This document shows positions 1 to 12,408 of a stretch of 64,000 nucleotides of DNA, piece after piece. The stretch comes from Chamaea fasciata. Lineage: Eukaryota > Chordata > Aves > Passeriformes > Sylviidae. Below the pieces are notes generated by a model. That model was given only the letters and a program-made list of their open reading frames with translations, was not told the DNA's origin and searched no databases. Location of the stretch: the NCBI GenBank assembly GCA_029207755.1, contig JARCOQ010000001.1, positions 88,895,637-88,959,636 on the forward strand, written 5' to 3'. Positions within the stretch are counted from its first letter, which is position 1. Every line of letters begins with the position of its first letter. The position numbers and the translations under genes are program-made.

Positions 1-1340
1 TGCCAGAGAGGCAATCAGACATGTTGGACTGAACCGAGAGGGAGAGGTCAAGTGAAGAGAGAAATGAGTCACCTCCAGGAATACAGGAGCAATCAGGGCT
101 GAGCTCTGAAAGCTGAGGGCTGTGAGGGAGTGAGGGAGGTGTTGGGAGAAGCAGAATGGTGAAGAGTTGCAGAAGTCCCAGAAAAAAACATACAAGAATT
201 TAGGAGACAACGTAAATTGTTCCGCAATCATGAAGAGGAATGAAAATGCTTTCTGAATGTAAATGTAAATGCATAAATGAGAAGTGACTGATAATCCAGT
301 AGAGCAGAAGGAGCTAGAGCTACAAGAGATCAAGGTGCACTGCAATGCTAAACATCTCCTGGTATGTACAGAGCACTTTTCAGTGTGCTGGTTTTGGTGG
401 TCTCTGTGAGGGCTATGATAATGCTGGGGCATAGCAGATGACATGACTGATGAACAGCAGTCAGAGAAACAAGTGAAGGAAGAGACTTGGCTGGTTTTTT
501 ATTTATTTTATATTGAAAACTGACTGCGAATCTGTGTCCTACTGAATTCTGAGCCTGACTCTGGAACATGCTTTAGACGTATCTCTACTTCAGTGTGGCT
601 GGAAAGAACTGTAGAGACTTCAACAGCACCCAGAAATGGCCTAACAGAAAGAGTGAGTGGAACAATTGAAGTGGGATACTTTCGATTTTTATGCAGAGGA
701 TCTGACAAGAAAACTTAAAAGGAAAGCAGTTAACTTAAGAGTGTATTGGAAGAGAAGGAGTTCACAGAGCAAAGTGGTTTTTTGTCACTGACAAATGCAG
801 GTTCTCAGCTCAAGGGTTCTCTGGAGAGTATCTCTGGGCAACTTCAGGCATGTCTATCATGTATCACTCTGTACCCAAGCTCCTTGTCTATAAAATGGAG
901 ATAGTGGGATTTCCTTCCACTTGCTTGCTGGTCTGTAAACGGGTTATGAGTCCTTTAGTGGAGAGGGGGAGGAAAGGACTGTCTCTTGCCATTTGCATTC
1001 CTAGTGCCAAGGACTGTGGGGCTCGAGGTTTTTAGGGTCTTTAGGTTCAAGTGTAGTGGAAGTAAAAATAATATTAAGAGTGAACATAACTGAAAGGTTT
1101 CATTCAGAGCTGATATTCAATCCATTTATTATGTGCTTCTATACTTCATGGTTTTGCTATTTAAGCAGAAATTATTCTAAGATCTTACATATGCATGAAA
1201 ATCAGCGTGCATTGAGATACTGTTGCTGTAGGAATTCCAACACTTGTTTTTCTGCTGCTGCCCATCTTCTAGAGCTTCTAGATAAATATCTTTTCCAAAT
1301 AGAAAAGAGGAGGGTTGTGTATGGAGGCTTGTGCATGTAC

Positions 1341-1355
1341 GTGTGTGTGTGTGTG
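1341..1355. repeat. short (GT)n microsatellite
   Basis: A run of seven and a half GT units is seen directly, extended on both sides by imperfect GCATGT blocks. It is too short to be notable beyond possible length variation. Confidence 0.8.
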
Positions 1356-3015
1356 CATGTGTGCTTCCCACCTGGAACTGAAGATTTATTTCTTTTAGTT
1401 GGGAACTTTGAGAACATTTACTTTAGCATCACTTAAGAGATTGTCTCTGAGGTGATTGTATTGCTTCCCACCAAAGTAATTACTAAATTAAATAGTTATC
1501 TTCTAGACAAACTGTAAGCCCTGCAAGAGCTATGTCTAGGAATAAGTTTTACTTCACTAATTCTCACATTATTTCAGACAGTAACTGCCCTTCCATTACC
1601 ATCTCCAGAGTGAGCCCAGTATGTTGCTATGGGGCATTGCAGTCTTTTACAGTGGTCCCTGTCAAAAATCATAAAATATTTTGGAGTGAAAAAAATTAGA
1701 TTACAGGAAAAAAAAATAGAATGGAAAGGTAGGTAAAAAAAAACAGTGTACCTGGTCCTGTTGTGAAGCATGGGAAGCTGAAAAACATGTTTGGTGTTTG
1801 AACAGCTGATGCAATGTGTACCTTTACTCCCTGAGGGATAGTTACCATAAAGAAAGAGGCAAATGGCAGAAAGGCACAGGCTTTCATTGCAGAGTGAAAT
1901 ATATCTCCTTTGCAGAACAGATCATAGAAGCAAATTACTTTCTTTTTGTCAGTTGAACTCTGTAGTATTTGATTTGGGTGAATATAGTAGTATGCTAGAG
2001 AAAGTTGAGGAGATCAAGCAAAGAGCTCCACATCCCAACAGGTTTCTGAGGAGCTGTGTGGCCCACTTGGCTTCCACCAGCATCACTTTCTGCTCTGGAA
2101 GATACAAGCCCTTGGTGTTTTGCAGAGTGAGAATAAATGTGCCTTCTAGGAGGAAGGTGTGATGCCTACTCATGATAACTTCCAAGTGGTGAAATCCCAA
2201 GGCAGCCAGGACATGATCCTTTACCTTTCCTTTACCAAAGAGCGGAGGGGGCAAAGTCCCAGTGCTCTGCTCCAGTCGCTTTGTCTTGCACATTGGGGAC
2301 TAACAAAAACTCATCAGTTACCTATAGGTTTGACCTGAAGTCAGAGACTAACAGGGATCTGTTAGTGCTGCTGTGGATGGGCACAGCCTGCAGGCAGGGA
2401 GGAGAATGGGGAGGAAGAGAAGAGGAAAAAAAGTCAGTTTAGGCTGTATGAGGGCATCCGCCTGGCTTACACTTTTGCCAGGAGTAGAAAATGCGAGTGG
2501 CTGACCTGTGGTATGTGAGACTTTCCTTAAACACTGGAAATTCTTTCAGTTGGCTAGCCTGCAGCTGAAGAAAAGGGATGGGGTAAGATAGGAAGAGACA
2601 ATTACATCCCAAAATAAGGCTGAAGAAATACCATGGAGCCTGGAGTAGGTCATTGACTGCTCACATGCATCTCTGTAGTGATTAATTCATATCCTGTTAA
2701 ACTGCCTGTAGCAAGAGCTGCTGGCCACAAAATAAGTCAGTTGTGTACCATTCCAGGTGACACTGTGCTGGCAATAGGAAATTCACGGCCAAGTTTGCAT
2801 GGGCTGTCACCCAGCAGAACTACAGGTTTACTTTGAAGTGCCCTGGAAGATGTCTTGTCCAAAATTGCAATATAATTTACATTATTAACAGAAACAGTAG
2901 GGAAAATATAGGTAGTAAGCAAGTTCTTCACTTTGGTAAATTAGATAGTATGAGGAGAAAAAGTGTACAGAAGATTGGATCAAGCTTATGCAAGCAGATG
3001 ACTAAGTTCTTTGTT

Positions 3016-3047
3016 TTGCAGTGAAAACTCCTTGCAGTGAAAACTCC
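3016..3047. repeat. 16-bp perfect tandem duplication
   Basis: TTGCAGTGAAAACTCC occurs twice head to tail (3016-3031 and 3032-3047) with no mismatch. The identity of the copies suggests a recent local slippage or duplication event. Confidence 0.9.
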
Positions 3048-6000
3048 TGTGTCCTTATGGAGGAAATGTTTGCCACCTTTTCTGGGAACTCTGTATATCT
3101 GTGTTGTTGATTTGAGGAGTTTTAGGAACAAAACCAACAAAGATGATCATGATGCCTCAGCATCCCCTCATTTTTATTACACTTTGCTGTCACAATGACA
3201 TGGACAAGAGGACACCTCAATTCTTCGGGTCTTTAGAGAGCAGACAGCTTGTCTGTTTCAGTTCTGTCTCCTATGATTGTTTTCTCCCCTTTCCAATACT
3301 GTAAGTTGTCATCTTTTGATAGCATTTTACCATCCTGCTTTCTATCTGAGAACGAAGTTTAAAATCTTGATATATATAAGCTTCTTAAATGCAAAGATTA
3401 GGGCAACACCACACACACAATAAAAAATCATTTCCTTGTGGGAATTCCAAAAAAGCAGTTAAAATGCCATCAAGTATGATGAAAGCAATGCAGTGGTTTT
3501 CCTGTATTTAGCAGTAATGATATGCTCTGAGTATTTGTTGCCATCTTGATTAATATGCCTGGTGTTGATTCTTCTGTGTCAAGTTACAAACATCAGAAAT
3601 ACAATACAGAACTATTTGATAAACCATAATAGGCCACAGATTTTCCATGTGTAAAGTGTGGAGGCAAGTTGTAGCAAAGGGACAAGATGTGGATGGTGGC
3701 ATAGATCATGGAGGGGCATGTTCTTGTTGCATGCTGTTATTACCAGAGCACTTCAAACCACCTGGTATCAACCTGGCTGAATAAGTTTGGCTTTCTGTGC
3801 CTTTTTTTTACGTCCACCACCCCTATGTCCTATTCTATTCTTTGGTCCCTGCCCAGGTGGGCAGCTGGATTCCATTTCTGTCTTTTGTCTTTTCTTCTTC
3901 TCTTACTTGCTTACAGGTGTTTCTCTTAGAGGGTGACTTGTTCATTTGGCTTCTTAGTTTTCTGAAACTTGCAGTTCTTTAGAAGAAAATGAGATAGATG
4001 GAAGTACTTCACTTTACAACCGTTATTGGAATTTTATTCTTTAATGTTGTCGCTGCCTGTCAAAGCTAAACAGTAGAGAAATACTGGGTATATAGGGAAG
4101 AGATCAGAAGACTCAGTGTTCTGCCATGTGATGTCCCTTCCCCTCTTTTGGTTTTTGGGGTTTTTTTTGCCATTTCTTATCTTTATATATCATATCATTT
4201 GAAGGAACAGAGTTCATTTATGGGCTTCTTGATTAAAGAGTAAAACCTATCCTTTGAATATACTGTTCTGTTTATGACATTTTCATTCAGCAGAGGAGGT
4301 AGGCTTTCTACATCAAATTTTGTATTGTAGGATTTTGTTTCTTGATCTGTTTCAGTGACTGGTAGTGAATGCATAGCTACTCCTTTGTATCCTCTAAGAT
4401 CTTCTTGTTGTAATCGGACAATACCAAATTTGACTTCCTGTTGTTGACACCTTACTCAGCCCACTATTAGCCAGACTCTAATTTCAAGAGCACAGCATAA
4501 GTATCTGCAGTACCATCTTGCTAACAGTCCGCCAGGATGTCTAAGATTAATTGGATATATTTGTAGTCTCTTTAATGGATCACGCCAGGTCTCACGCACC
4601 ATCCCAAATCCATTAGCCAAACCCCAGCATCAGGGGACTGCTATAACTGAAGGGTAGCACCAGAGTGTCCAGTGGTTAAGCCAGCTTTGTCTGTGTGTTT
4701 CAGTGGCTTTTTTAGAAACTGGACGGTGCTGTGATGTTTGCCATTATCTAAATGAGTGCAGCAAAGCTGCAAAGGGGTGAAGTTGGGACGCACTTGGAGG
4801 CCCTGTTTTTCCTTTGTGACTTTGATTTGCACGCTTCTCAGAAAATAATGATGTTCTTGCAATCCCTATGAGGTGGAAAACTGTCCTCTTGCTGGTTTTT
4901 TGCTTTTGTGAAGTGACATGAATCTTCACTGGTCTGTTGCTTTTAGTCTCCTTGTCTCAGAAAGGATTGGATGGAGAGGAATAAGATAATGTTTGATCAT
5001 GTCACTGTCATCTCTCTGACTTTTCTGGCTTTAGGTCGTGCTTACTGAAGATGAGGCAAATCTAGCAGAGCCTTTGCCTTTGGATGAGACTCTTAGGTTC
5101 AAAAGATGAGTTATTTCTGTTGCTCTGAGAAACAATGAGCACATGGTATAATTTAAGTCAAAGATAAAATCGGCCACTATAAAATCACCTGCTGCAGCTT
5201 CTTTGGAACCACTGGACATAGCGTTCTGCCTTGGTAATGTGCAGGCTACCCTGCCTGAAACATGCCAGAATCACAGTGCCCATCAGCCAACATTAAGCAG
5301 TGCTGTTGAGAGAGGTCTCATGGACAAGGAGTGTTCCTCCCTGAAAGGAAGCTCTGCATCCCAAGTGAGAGAAACCATAAATGAGAGATGGCCAGACCTG
5401 ACTGACAGCCTCTGCATATTTCCTCTGTGTAGACTGTGGAAATTTTTAAGGTCTGAAGATATGACTCAGGAATAAAGGACAAACATTTCCCCAGCCTTCC
5501 CCAATGCACTCCCACGCCCCCTCCAACACACACACTTTCCCAAAAATAAAATTGTGTCCAAAATGTCCAAAGAGAAGAGGACGGCAGGTTTCTTCATATT
5601 TATGATTTATAGTGTGGTGGTCAGGACATAAACTGAGGCAAGAGACCTGCAGGCTCCAAGTCCTTTGTTTGTATACCTTGATTTGTTATTACTGTGCCCA
5701 TTTCTTTGCCCCTAACTAAGAGAAGTGTTCAGTCTCCATGACTTACTGAATCTCTGAATCCCAGGGGTTGCAATTTAGGATGTACAGCCTCTTGTGCAGG
5801 GAGAGCCCAGCGTATATATTGATTGGGTCATTTTGAAAAGGATGTAAGGTGTACTTCAAATCTTCCCTTTCCTTCCTCCTGCCCTGAGCTGTGCAGCCCA
5901 AGGCTAGGATGACAGGTTTAGTGCTGCAGTTCAGTAGATACCCTCCCTTATCACTGCTTAGGAGAAGGATCTTGCCCTCTGTCATCTTTTGCGTGACATC

Positions 6001-6980
6001 TTTCAGGCCATTAGTCTAATGGCTTTGTGCAATAGAACTGCAGGGAATAAAATTAAAATGGATCCAATTGTTTAATTTATCTTGGGAGATTTAGGTAGCA
6101 GAGAATGATTTTTATTTCACCTTGCCTCCTAAGAGAAGTTGATTATCTGTTTGAAAAAAAAAAAACAGAGACTATTGTTATTTTAAATCTTCTGGCAGCA
6201 CAGAAGTGTAATGATGGAAATACTAAGACTATCAAGTCATGGCAAGAAAGTCTAAGAGAGTCTAAGTTTTGTTAGAAATTTTGATAACTATTTTTTATCT
6301 TCATTTGTAGGCTAAGGGATGTTCAACTGCAACACAATTAGGCTTATCTTGGTGTTAGTTATCCTTTTAATACAGATTCAAGAATAAACAGATGGACATG
6401 TTGATAAGCAGACTTGAATGCATTGGACATCTTAGGATAAATAACTAGAATACTCATTAACTACATTCTGACAAATGAGCCAGGCTTGGAAATGTCACTG
6501 TGGTCTATTGCATCCACAGTCTATGTATTAGCAAGTTTCTCCGAAGTATTGATGATGCATGTATATGTATCCATATGGACTGTAGACATGGTCCCTAATG
6601 TCAGCAGTCCCTGTCATAAGGATTATGACACCAGCTTTATCTCTTTTTACCCCATGTATTGAGTGCAATTACTTTGACATTTCCAATATTCTGATACTAT
6701 CTGAAACTGTTTGTGTGCAGCTCCAATGTTATTTTCAACATGGAGACTCTATCAACCTTGCTTTGGTAAAGTAAGTAAATAAATAAAACAAATAGAAGTG
6801 TTATTTCTTCTGTATCATCTGAAATTGAGCTCATATAAAGGACATGTGTGTCATGCTGCTGTAGTGCTTTATAGAATCTTATCTTTCACATTTGACTTTC
6901 CAAGCTGCTTAAAATGTCAACACTGATAAAAATTCAGATGCACAGACTGAACAATCAGTAGTGTAGGTGCACAGACATGT

Positions 6981-7034
6981 GGATGGATGGATGGATGGAT
7001 GGATGGATGGATGGATGGATGGATGGACGGATGG
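6981..7034. repeat. (GGAT)n microsatellite
   Basis: The tetranucleotide GGAT repeats without interruption from 6981 to 7026 (about 11.5 units), followed by a degenerate tail (ACGGATGG) to 7034. The repetitive Met-Asp-Gly-Trp open frame across it comes from the repeat and is not a gene. Confidence 0.97.
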
Positions 7035-10000
7035 ACAGTGGAAGCTATTTGAACCAGAAGTTAAACCACAGTTTGAAAGGCCTCATCCATCTCCTCCCAT
7101 ACACCAGCAAAACAGGATGGTTTCCTTATGCTAGCACACTGGTTTTATTGGATGAATAGTTTTGAAGTTTGGGTTCACCCTGAAGGGAAAGCCAGGTGCA
7201 GAGACTTGTGTGGAACTTTGCCTGTTTGAATCTGAATTGCACCCTGTTGAGAAGTAGAAGAGTGAGATGAGTAAAGCTTTCATTAATATTCACAGCCCCA
7301 AAATAATTGTCTGCATGTTTATAGTCATGAGGGTGAGAAGTTGTCTTCCAGCAATCTGCTGTGGCACTTAAGACAGAATGTGCTGCCTGCTCCAGCATCT
7401 GAATAGAGAAGAGCATTTTCTGACTGTCTGCTTTCTATAGCTGCCGAACTTGGGCTCCTCTAGCAGCCATTGAAGAGAATTAGATATGATAACTAAATGG
7501 TAAAGGAAGGAGGGACTCATGAGGCTCAGCTATGTAGCTTCCTCTCCTTCAAAGTCCACCCCCTAAGTCACATGCATTAGCAAGCTAGAACTTGGGAGGT
7601 GTTTCCTTCTTTCTTTATTGTGTGTCTCATTTAAATAAGGACAGCATTTTCCCTGCATTATTTGACTCTAGTTACTAATGTGCATTTGGTTTTCTACGTG
7701 TTTTAAGTCGTCTGAGTCAAATGCCACTTTCCATGTGAACTCAATGTGCTCATGCTGAGCATAGAAATCCATGAGCCTAAAAGAAAATAGGGAGATCGTG
7801 TAGTTCCAGTGAACTGATGCTTCTTTCTCTTATTCATCTCAAGTTGGCAGAACAGCCAGTTCACTAAACAGCAAGACAGGCATCAGTTCATTAATACATT
7901 TGCTGGCATTGCATAGAGGCTCAAGAAGGACACTTTTGGTGATATTTTTCTTTGGGATTGTTTTCATTTGTTTTTCATTTTGTCAGCTTTCTTTGGCCAT
8001 TGGGCCAAGTGAGATAAATAAATTTATAAAAACACAGACCTATATAAAGATGGGCATTACTTGTAGAATTCAGCAGCTCTGAGCTAGTGCACCTGTTCCC
8101 TGTGCTTACTAAGCAAACGGTGCTCTTCACTTGCTTTGATTAGTTTAGTTCAGATTTTTGCATTATGGTTGCATGTAGACCAGGTTCCGTTTTTATATGT
8201 TTGTGTGTTAGTACCTGCAGTTACATACCTGTTTTGTTTCTTGTTTTTTCCCTTTTTAACTAAATGCTTGGGAAATTTTTCAATCTGAACCCCACCATAA
8301 GCCTTCTTAAACTGGGTGTACTCAGCCAGATGTCGTGGTTCAAGACAATCTCTGACAGTCTCATTAAAAAAATGCTGTTTAACTAAAGAGATTTTTGAAC
8401 ATTAGGTTTGTGGGGAAAATACTCCAGCTCAGTTGGAAGGGCATATGACATTTGACTTGACAGAAATGGATTTGTGATACTTGTAGGATGTCGTGTAGAT
8501 ACTTCTCCTAAAAGAGAAAAGTACTTAAAATTGAGAACCTGTTCCCCATAGGTTATATAGAAAGAGGCAGTTTATATTGCCAAGAAATGCACATAAAGGC
8601 TTATGTTATACTTGTTGTGGTTTGTTGTTTTGCTTTGGTGGTTTTTAGTTTGTTGGTTTTTTTTCGTTTTTTGTGTTTGGGGGTTTTTTTTATCATCTGC
8701 TTGGTAACAGAATCTTGATGATTTTGAAAGGAAACTTTCCGCATGTAGGCAAAACAGGTTTCATAAGTTTGTTGCTTTGTCCAGTGCCAGCAGTGAAGGG
8801 GTGAAAAGAGATCCCTTTGTTTTAATTGTAAGAAATGTCACGGATTGGTTGAATTTCATCCTTCTTCTGGATTGAAATGAAACATTGTGATGCCTATCAC
8901 AGTTACCTTCATGATGTTGAAAATGAACTTTGTTGCCAATTTCACGGCCAAGTGACTCTGTATAGACACATCCCAGCGCACTGCTGAATGCTCTGCTTGC
9001 ATCTGCAGCTCACAACATGCCACTGGTTCCTCTCTCAAACACCACAGAAAGGCATCATTCCCATCAATACAGTGGAAAGGACTCAGTCACACACCATGTC
9101 CTAATGTCTTTGTCAATTTCTTTAAGGTAAATTTTAGCATTCTGGAACAACCCTTTAGCAGCTTTGGCACGTCACTAGATGATTTGGCTAAAGTAATTTG
9201 ACTCCTTGTGACCTTTGTCATTCACTGTGCTACAATCAGGATTTCATTTATTTCTTTCTGCTAGCATTATTTCCGAGCATAAAGCATCTGGAAGTATTTC
9301 AGAGATTTTTCTGTGATCATGTTTTCTTGGTTCCCTGTAGTATCTTTTTCCTTAGCTCTGATCTAAATCCATTGTCATTTTTTGAGTTATTTCTGATTGC
9401 TGGACTTGGAATAATTCATGAGCTTGAAGCTACGTGGATAGGTCCTTCCTTTGACTGTAACATTTCTTAGGTAGATATGCCAATTTGATTACCTGATGGG
9501 CACCATGTTTTTTTTCAGGGCAGCAGCAGCTTTTTAGAAAACAGAGATTTTCCTATAAATCTATTGAGCAAGAGCAATATTCGGCATATCTCAGCAATCA
9601 TGAGACACCCTAGAACTTAATGCTAAAAAAGATGTTGGGAAAAAAAGTGAAATCATCACTATGAAAAACACACAGAAATGCTCTGTGTATTTTAGCCAGC
9701 AACTTGCCATGCTTTATTCATGGCCTTAAAGGAGTTGTGGATGTTTTTGTCCCCTTTGAGTGTATCCTTGAAACTCAAGCGTCTACTGAAAGGGCCTAAA
9801 CAGATATTTCACCACAGCTGAGGGTCTAAATTAACTATCATTTGGATAAACAAAATAATTCTCATCATAATGAAAATCAGCAAGGACCATAGGTACTGCT
9901 GCACTTAGGTACTCAAAGCAAAAGTATTTAGTACTTATTGTAACTTCCTGAACATGGATACAGACTGTCTCCTTTCAAAGTCCAATGAAACATATTTTTT

Positions 10001-11194
10001 CTGCTAGGCTGTTACTGAGGGAGGTTTTTAAACTCATATTTAGGCTCATTATCAATGTGCCATTTGGTATAATTACTCCTTTCCTCTTGGCCAACTTCCT
10101 ATTAACTTCTTGAAAGAACAGAAACAGTTTCTTTTTCCTAAGGGAAAGAATACAGAGTTTACGAGGGAATGGTTTGAACTTTCTAGCTCTTAAATGAGGT
10201 GGTTTTTTCCTCTTCTCCCAGCCATTACAGTAATTAAAAACTCGATTTTTTATCTTTATGATGATAGTGGTGAGGTGGTACCATTGTATTTAGGAAATTT
10301 AATGTCTGCAATGCCATTTTCTGAATAGGATTACTTTTAATAAGAGGACACACCTCCCTCAGGTTTCTGAAAAATGTAAAGATACGCCTTCTAAAGCACA
10401 CATTTTTAGTAAAATAAAGTTAAAATATTGGATATTCTTACTTTGGAGAACATCAAAAGAAAAATATCAGAAATTGTTTAGTCCATCAGAAATCCCTTAA
10501 GAAATTTAGAAGTATTCAAATATCTTTTTCTGGGATTTGTCAAAATAAACAACTAGCCTTGGCACTAGTGTTTTATTTTTAGAATGGTGAAGAACTTCAC
10601 TGATTCCCAGTGAGGACTGGCAGAGCCAAGGTGCTCTGCTATGAGCAACTGTGTCTTTCTCTGTCCACATGGCAATTAGGAAAATTGTCACCCACTAAGA
10701 GAAGCCTAGTAAAATGTGAGCAACAAACCCATGGGCTTCTGTAGACTCGATCCTTTTCTTGTATTGCTTTGTGTTTTGCAGCAGAGTAGAATTTGTAATT
10801 CAGGCTGGTTTAAGAGAGAAATCCAACCATGAAAATGTAATCATTACCAGCTCCTTCAAGAAGACAGTTTCAATAACTAGCAAGCTGAAACAAGCAGAGG
10901 AAAAAGTGGTTTATGTTGTTTTTTCCTCAAGATATATTTAGGAGTTGATGGTACCTGGGCTTCAATTCTGTTTTTTCCTGTTGAATGGGTTAAAGATTTC
11001 CTGGAAGGGAGACAGCTTCATTGTTGTCCTTAGCTTTGGCTTTCAGGATGAACTTGAGCTGTGATGGATGAGACTTAGCTCTAGTTGGTAAGTTTTGGTA
11101 TGACTGAAAGACAAATCAGATTGCTTAACAACCCAAGTGTCTTCAGGGTTCCATCTAGGACTCCTGAGGCATGGTGCCTAGTCCTGTCCACATG
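7035..11194 (+). other. PHACTR1: PHACTR1 intron, upstream part B
   Basis: This is intron sequence without a recognisable exon, RNA gene or mobile element before the LTR at 11195. The one distinct structure is the G/T-rich tract at 8612-8691, listed separately. Open frames here are all under about 100 codons and look random. Confidence 0.65.
8612..8691. repeat. G/T-rich low-complexity tract
   Basis: Across about 80 nt the + strand has only two C (8633 and 8665) and few A, with many TTTG/TTGG words and long T runs. Its composition is roughly the complement of the A/C-rich tract at 17675-17772. Confidence 0.75.
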
Positions 11195-11794
11195 TGTCAT
11201 GGTTTCACCCCAGTCAGCAACTAAGCCCCAGACAGTCGCTCATTCACTCTCCTCCAACAGGATGAGGGAGAGAGAAGAGGAAGAGTGAGAAAACTTGGGA
11301 TTTGAGATCAAGACAGTTAAATATATAAAGCAGAAGCTGCATGCACAAGCAAAGCAGAATAAAGAATTCCTTTGCACCTTCCCATGGACAGAAAGATGTT
11401 CAGCCGTCCCCAGAAAAGGGAGCCCTATCACAATGACCTGGGAAGACAAACACCATCACTCCAAATATCTCCCCCTTCCTTCTTCTCTCCCCAGCTTTGT
11501 ATGCTGAGCATGACACTGGCATGATACTGGTCTGGAATACCTCTTGGGTCAGTCAGGGTTGGCTGTCCCTGCTGTGTCCCCTCCCAGCACTGTGTGTATC
11601 CCCAGCCTCCTTGCTGCTGCAACCATGTGAGGACAGAAAAGGCCTTGACACTGTACACTTGCTCACCAGCAGCAAAAGCGTCTTTGTGTTATCAACACTG
11701 TTCTCAGTGTTTGTTGATAACAAATCTAAATCTTAGCTCCATATAAGCTTCTATGAAGAAAACTAACTCTATCCCAGCCCAAACCACCTTGACA
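11195..11794 (-). mobile_element. solo endogenous retrovirus LTR, antisense to PHACTR1
   Basis: The 600-bp block resembles, from memory, a solo LTR family abundant in passerine genomes. Read on the minus strand it begins TGTCAAGGTGGTTTGGGC and ends GGTGAAACCATGACA, the expected TG...CA ends. Inside it has a purine/pyrimidine-rich middle, a decayed TATA-like site (CATACAAAGC near 11495-11515 on the minus strand) and short family landmarks near both ends. No gag, pol or env sequence and no second LTR is seen, so it is solo, probably from LTR-LTR recombination. ACATG occurs on both flanks (11190-11194 and 11792-11796) and may be the remains of a target-site duplication, but it overlaps the terminal ACA on one side, so the exact ends are uncertain by a few bases. 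Short open frames across it are incidental. Confidence 0.8.
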
Positions 11795-12317
11795 TGTATT
11801 GGCGGAGTTACTGATGTTCCAGTGGTTGATGCCCATTTATAAGGTGAGAGTCACAAACCCCACTGCAACTGTTTTGCCTCATAGCATTTCATTTGATTTA
11901 CATAATGTTAGAGCCTTGAATTGCGGTAGTTCTGTGGGTATGACTTGTGCTTTGCTTTCTCCTCTGAATTTTTTGGTGTTGTGAGATTTAATCTCCTTCT
12001 TGGAAAAATACCTTTAAAGGAGATTTGAAGAGTTGTATTTTTCTGATGCTCTCTGCCAGGTGAGCTTTTAGTGTGGCAGTGTGATTACCTTGGAGTCAAT
12101 GTCCTAGATGGGAAACACCACTTGAAGCTGACATTTACATCAGAACATGAGATTTTTATGGCAGTCCTTCACAGGCTGAAGCATGGATCCCTCTCCTTGG
12201 ATGCCCAGCAAGCTCTGCTAACAGAGCTCCATCTACCCATCCGTTCTCTCCTGCTTTTGCTTTCTGGGAAAAGGATGTAGGAGACAGCACCATACTTCTC
12301 TCATCTCTCCCCTCATG
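11795..12317 (+). other. PHACTR1: PHACTR1 intron between LTR and inverted repeat
   Basis: This is unique-looking intron sequence. A GC-richer patch at 12060-12290 carries a 69-codon open frame with no recognisable domain. Nothing else is supported. Confidence 0.6.
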
Positions 12318-12408
12318 CTCATTGTCTCTTTTTTTTCACTTCTGGTAGGGGATCTTCTGTTTGAGGCAGAAGATCCCCTACCAGAAGTGAAAAAAAAGAG
12401 ACAATGAG
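12318..12408. repeat. perfect 42-bp inverted repeat with 7-nt loop
   Basis: The left arm 12318-12359 (starting CTCATTGTCTC, ending GGGATCTTCTG) is the exact reverse complement of the right arm 12367-12408 (starting CAGAAGATCCC, ending GAGACAATGAG). The 7-nt spacer is TTTGAGG. All 42 positions pair, including an 8-T run facing an 8-A run; pairing stops at 12317/12409. It does not resemble a known MITE end and has no obvious target duplication. It could be a natural fold-back from replication template switching, a long hairpin in the intronic transcript, or a sequencing/assembly fold-back. Confidence 0.98.

Larger units (their letters stand above)
1..6980 (+). other. PHACTR1: PHACTR1 intron, upstream part A
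   Basis: This is non-coding intron sequence of mixed, AT-leaning composition. It holds a (GT)n run near 1341-1355 and a 16-bp tandem duplication at 3016-3047. The stretch 1949-2293 is somewhat more GC-rich and carries an antisense open frame of 114 codons with no recognisable domain, which I do not call a gene. No splice-flanked exon of PHACTR1 and no retroposon was recognised. Membership of the PHACTR1 intron is inferred from the exon at 19385 and the absence of any other gene. Confidence 0.7.

Noticed and set aside
6977..7159. Met-Asp-Gly-Trp repeat open frame
   Set aside because: It is the translation of the GGAT microsatellite.
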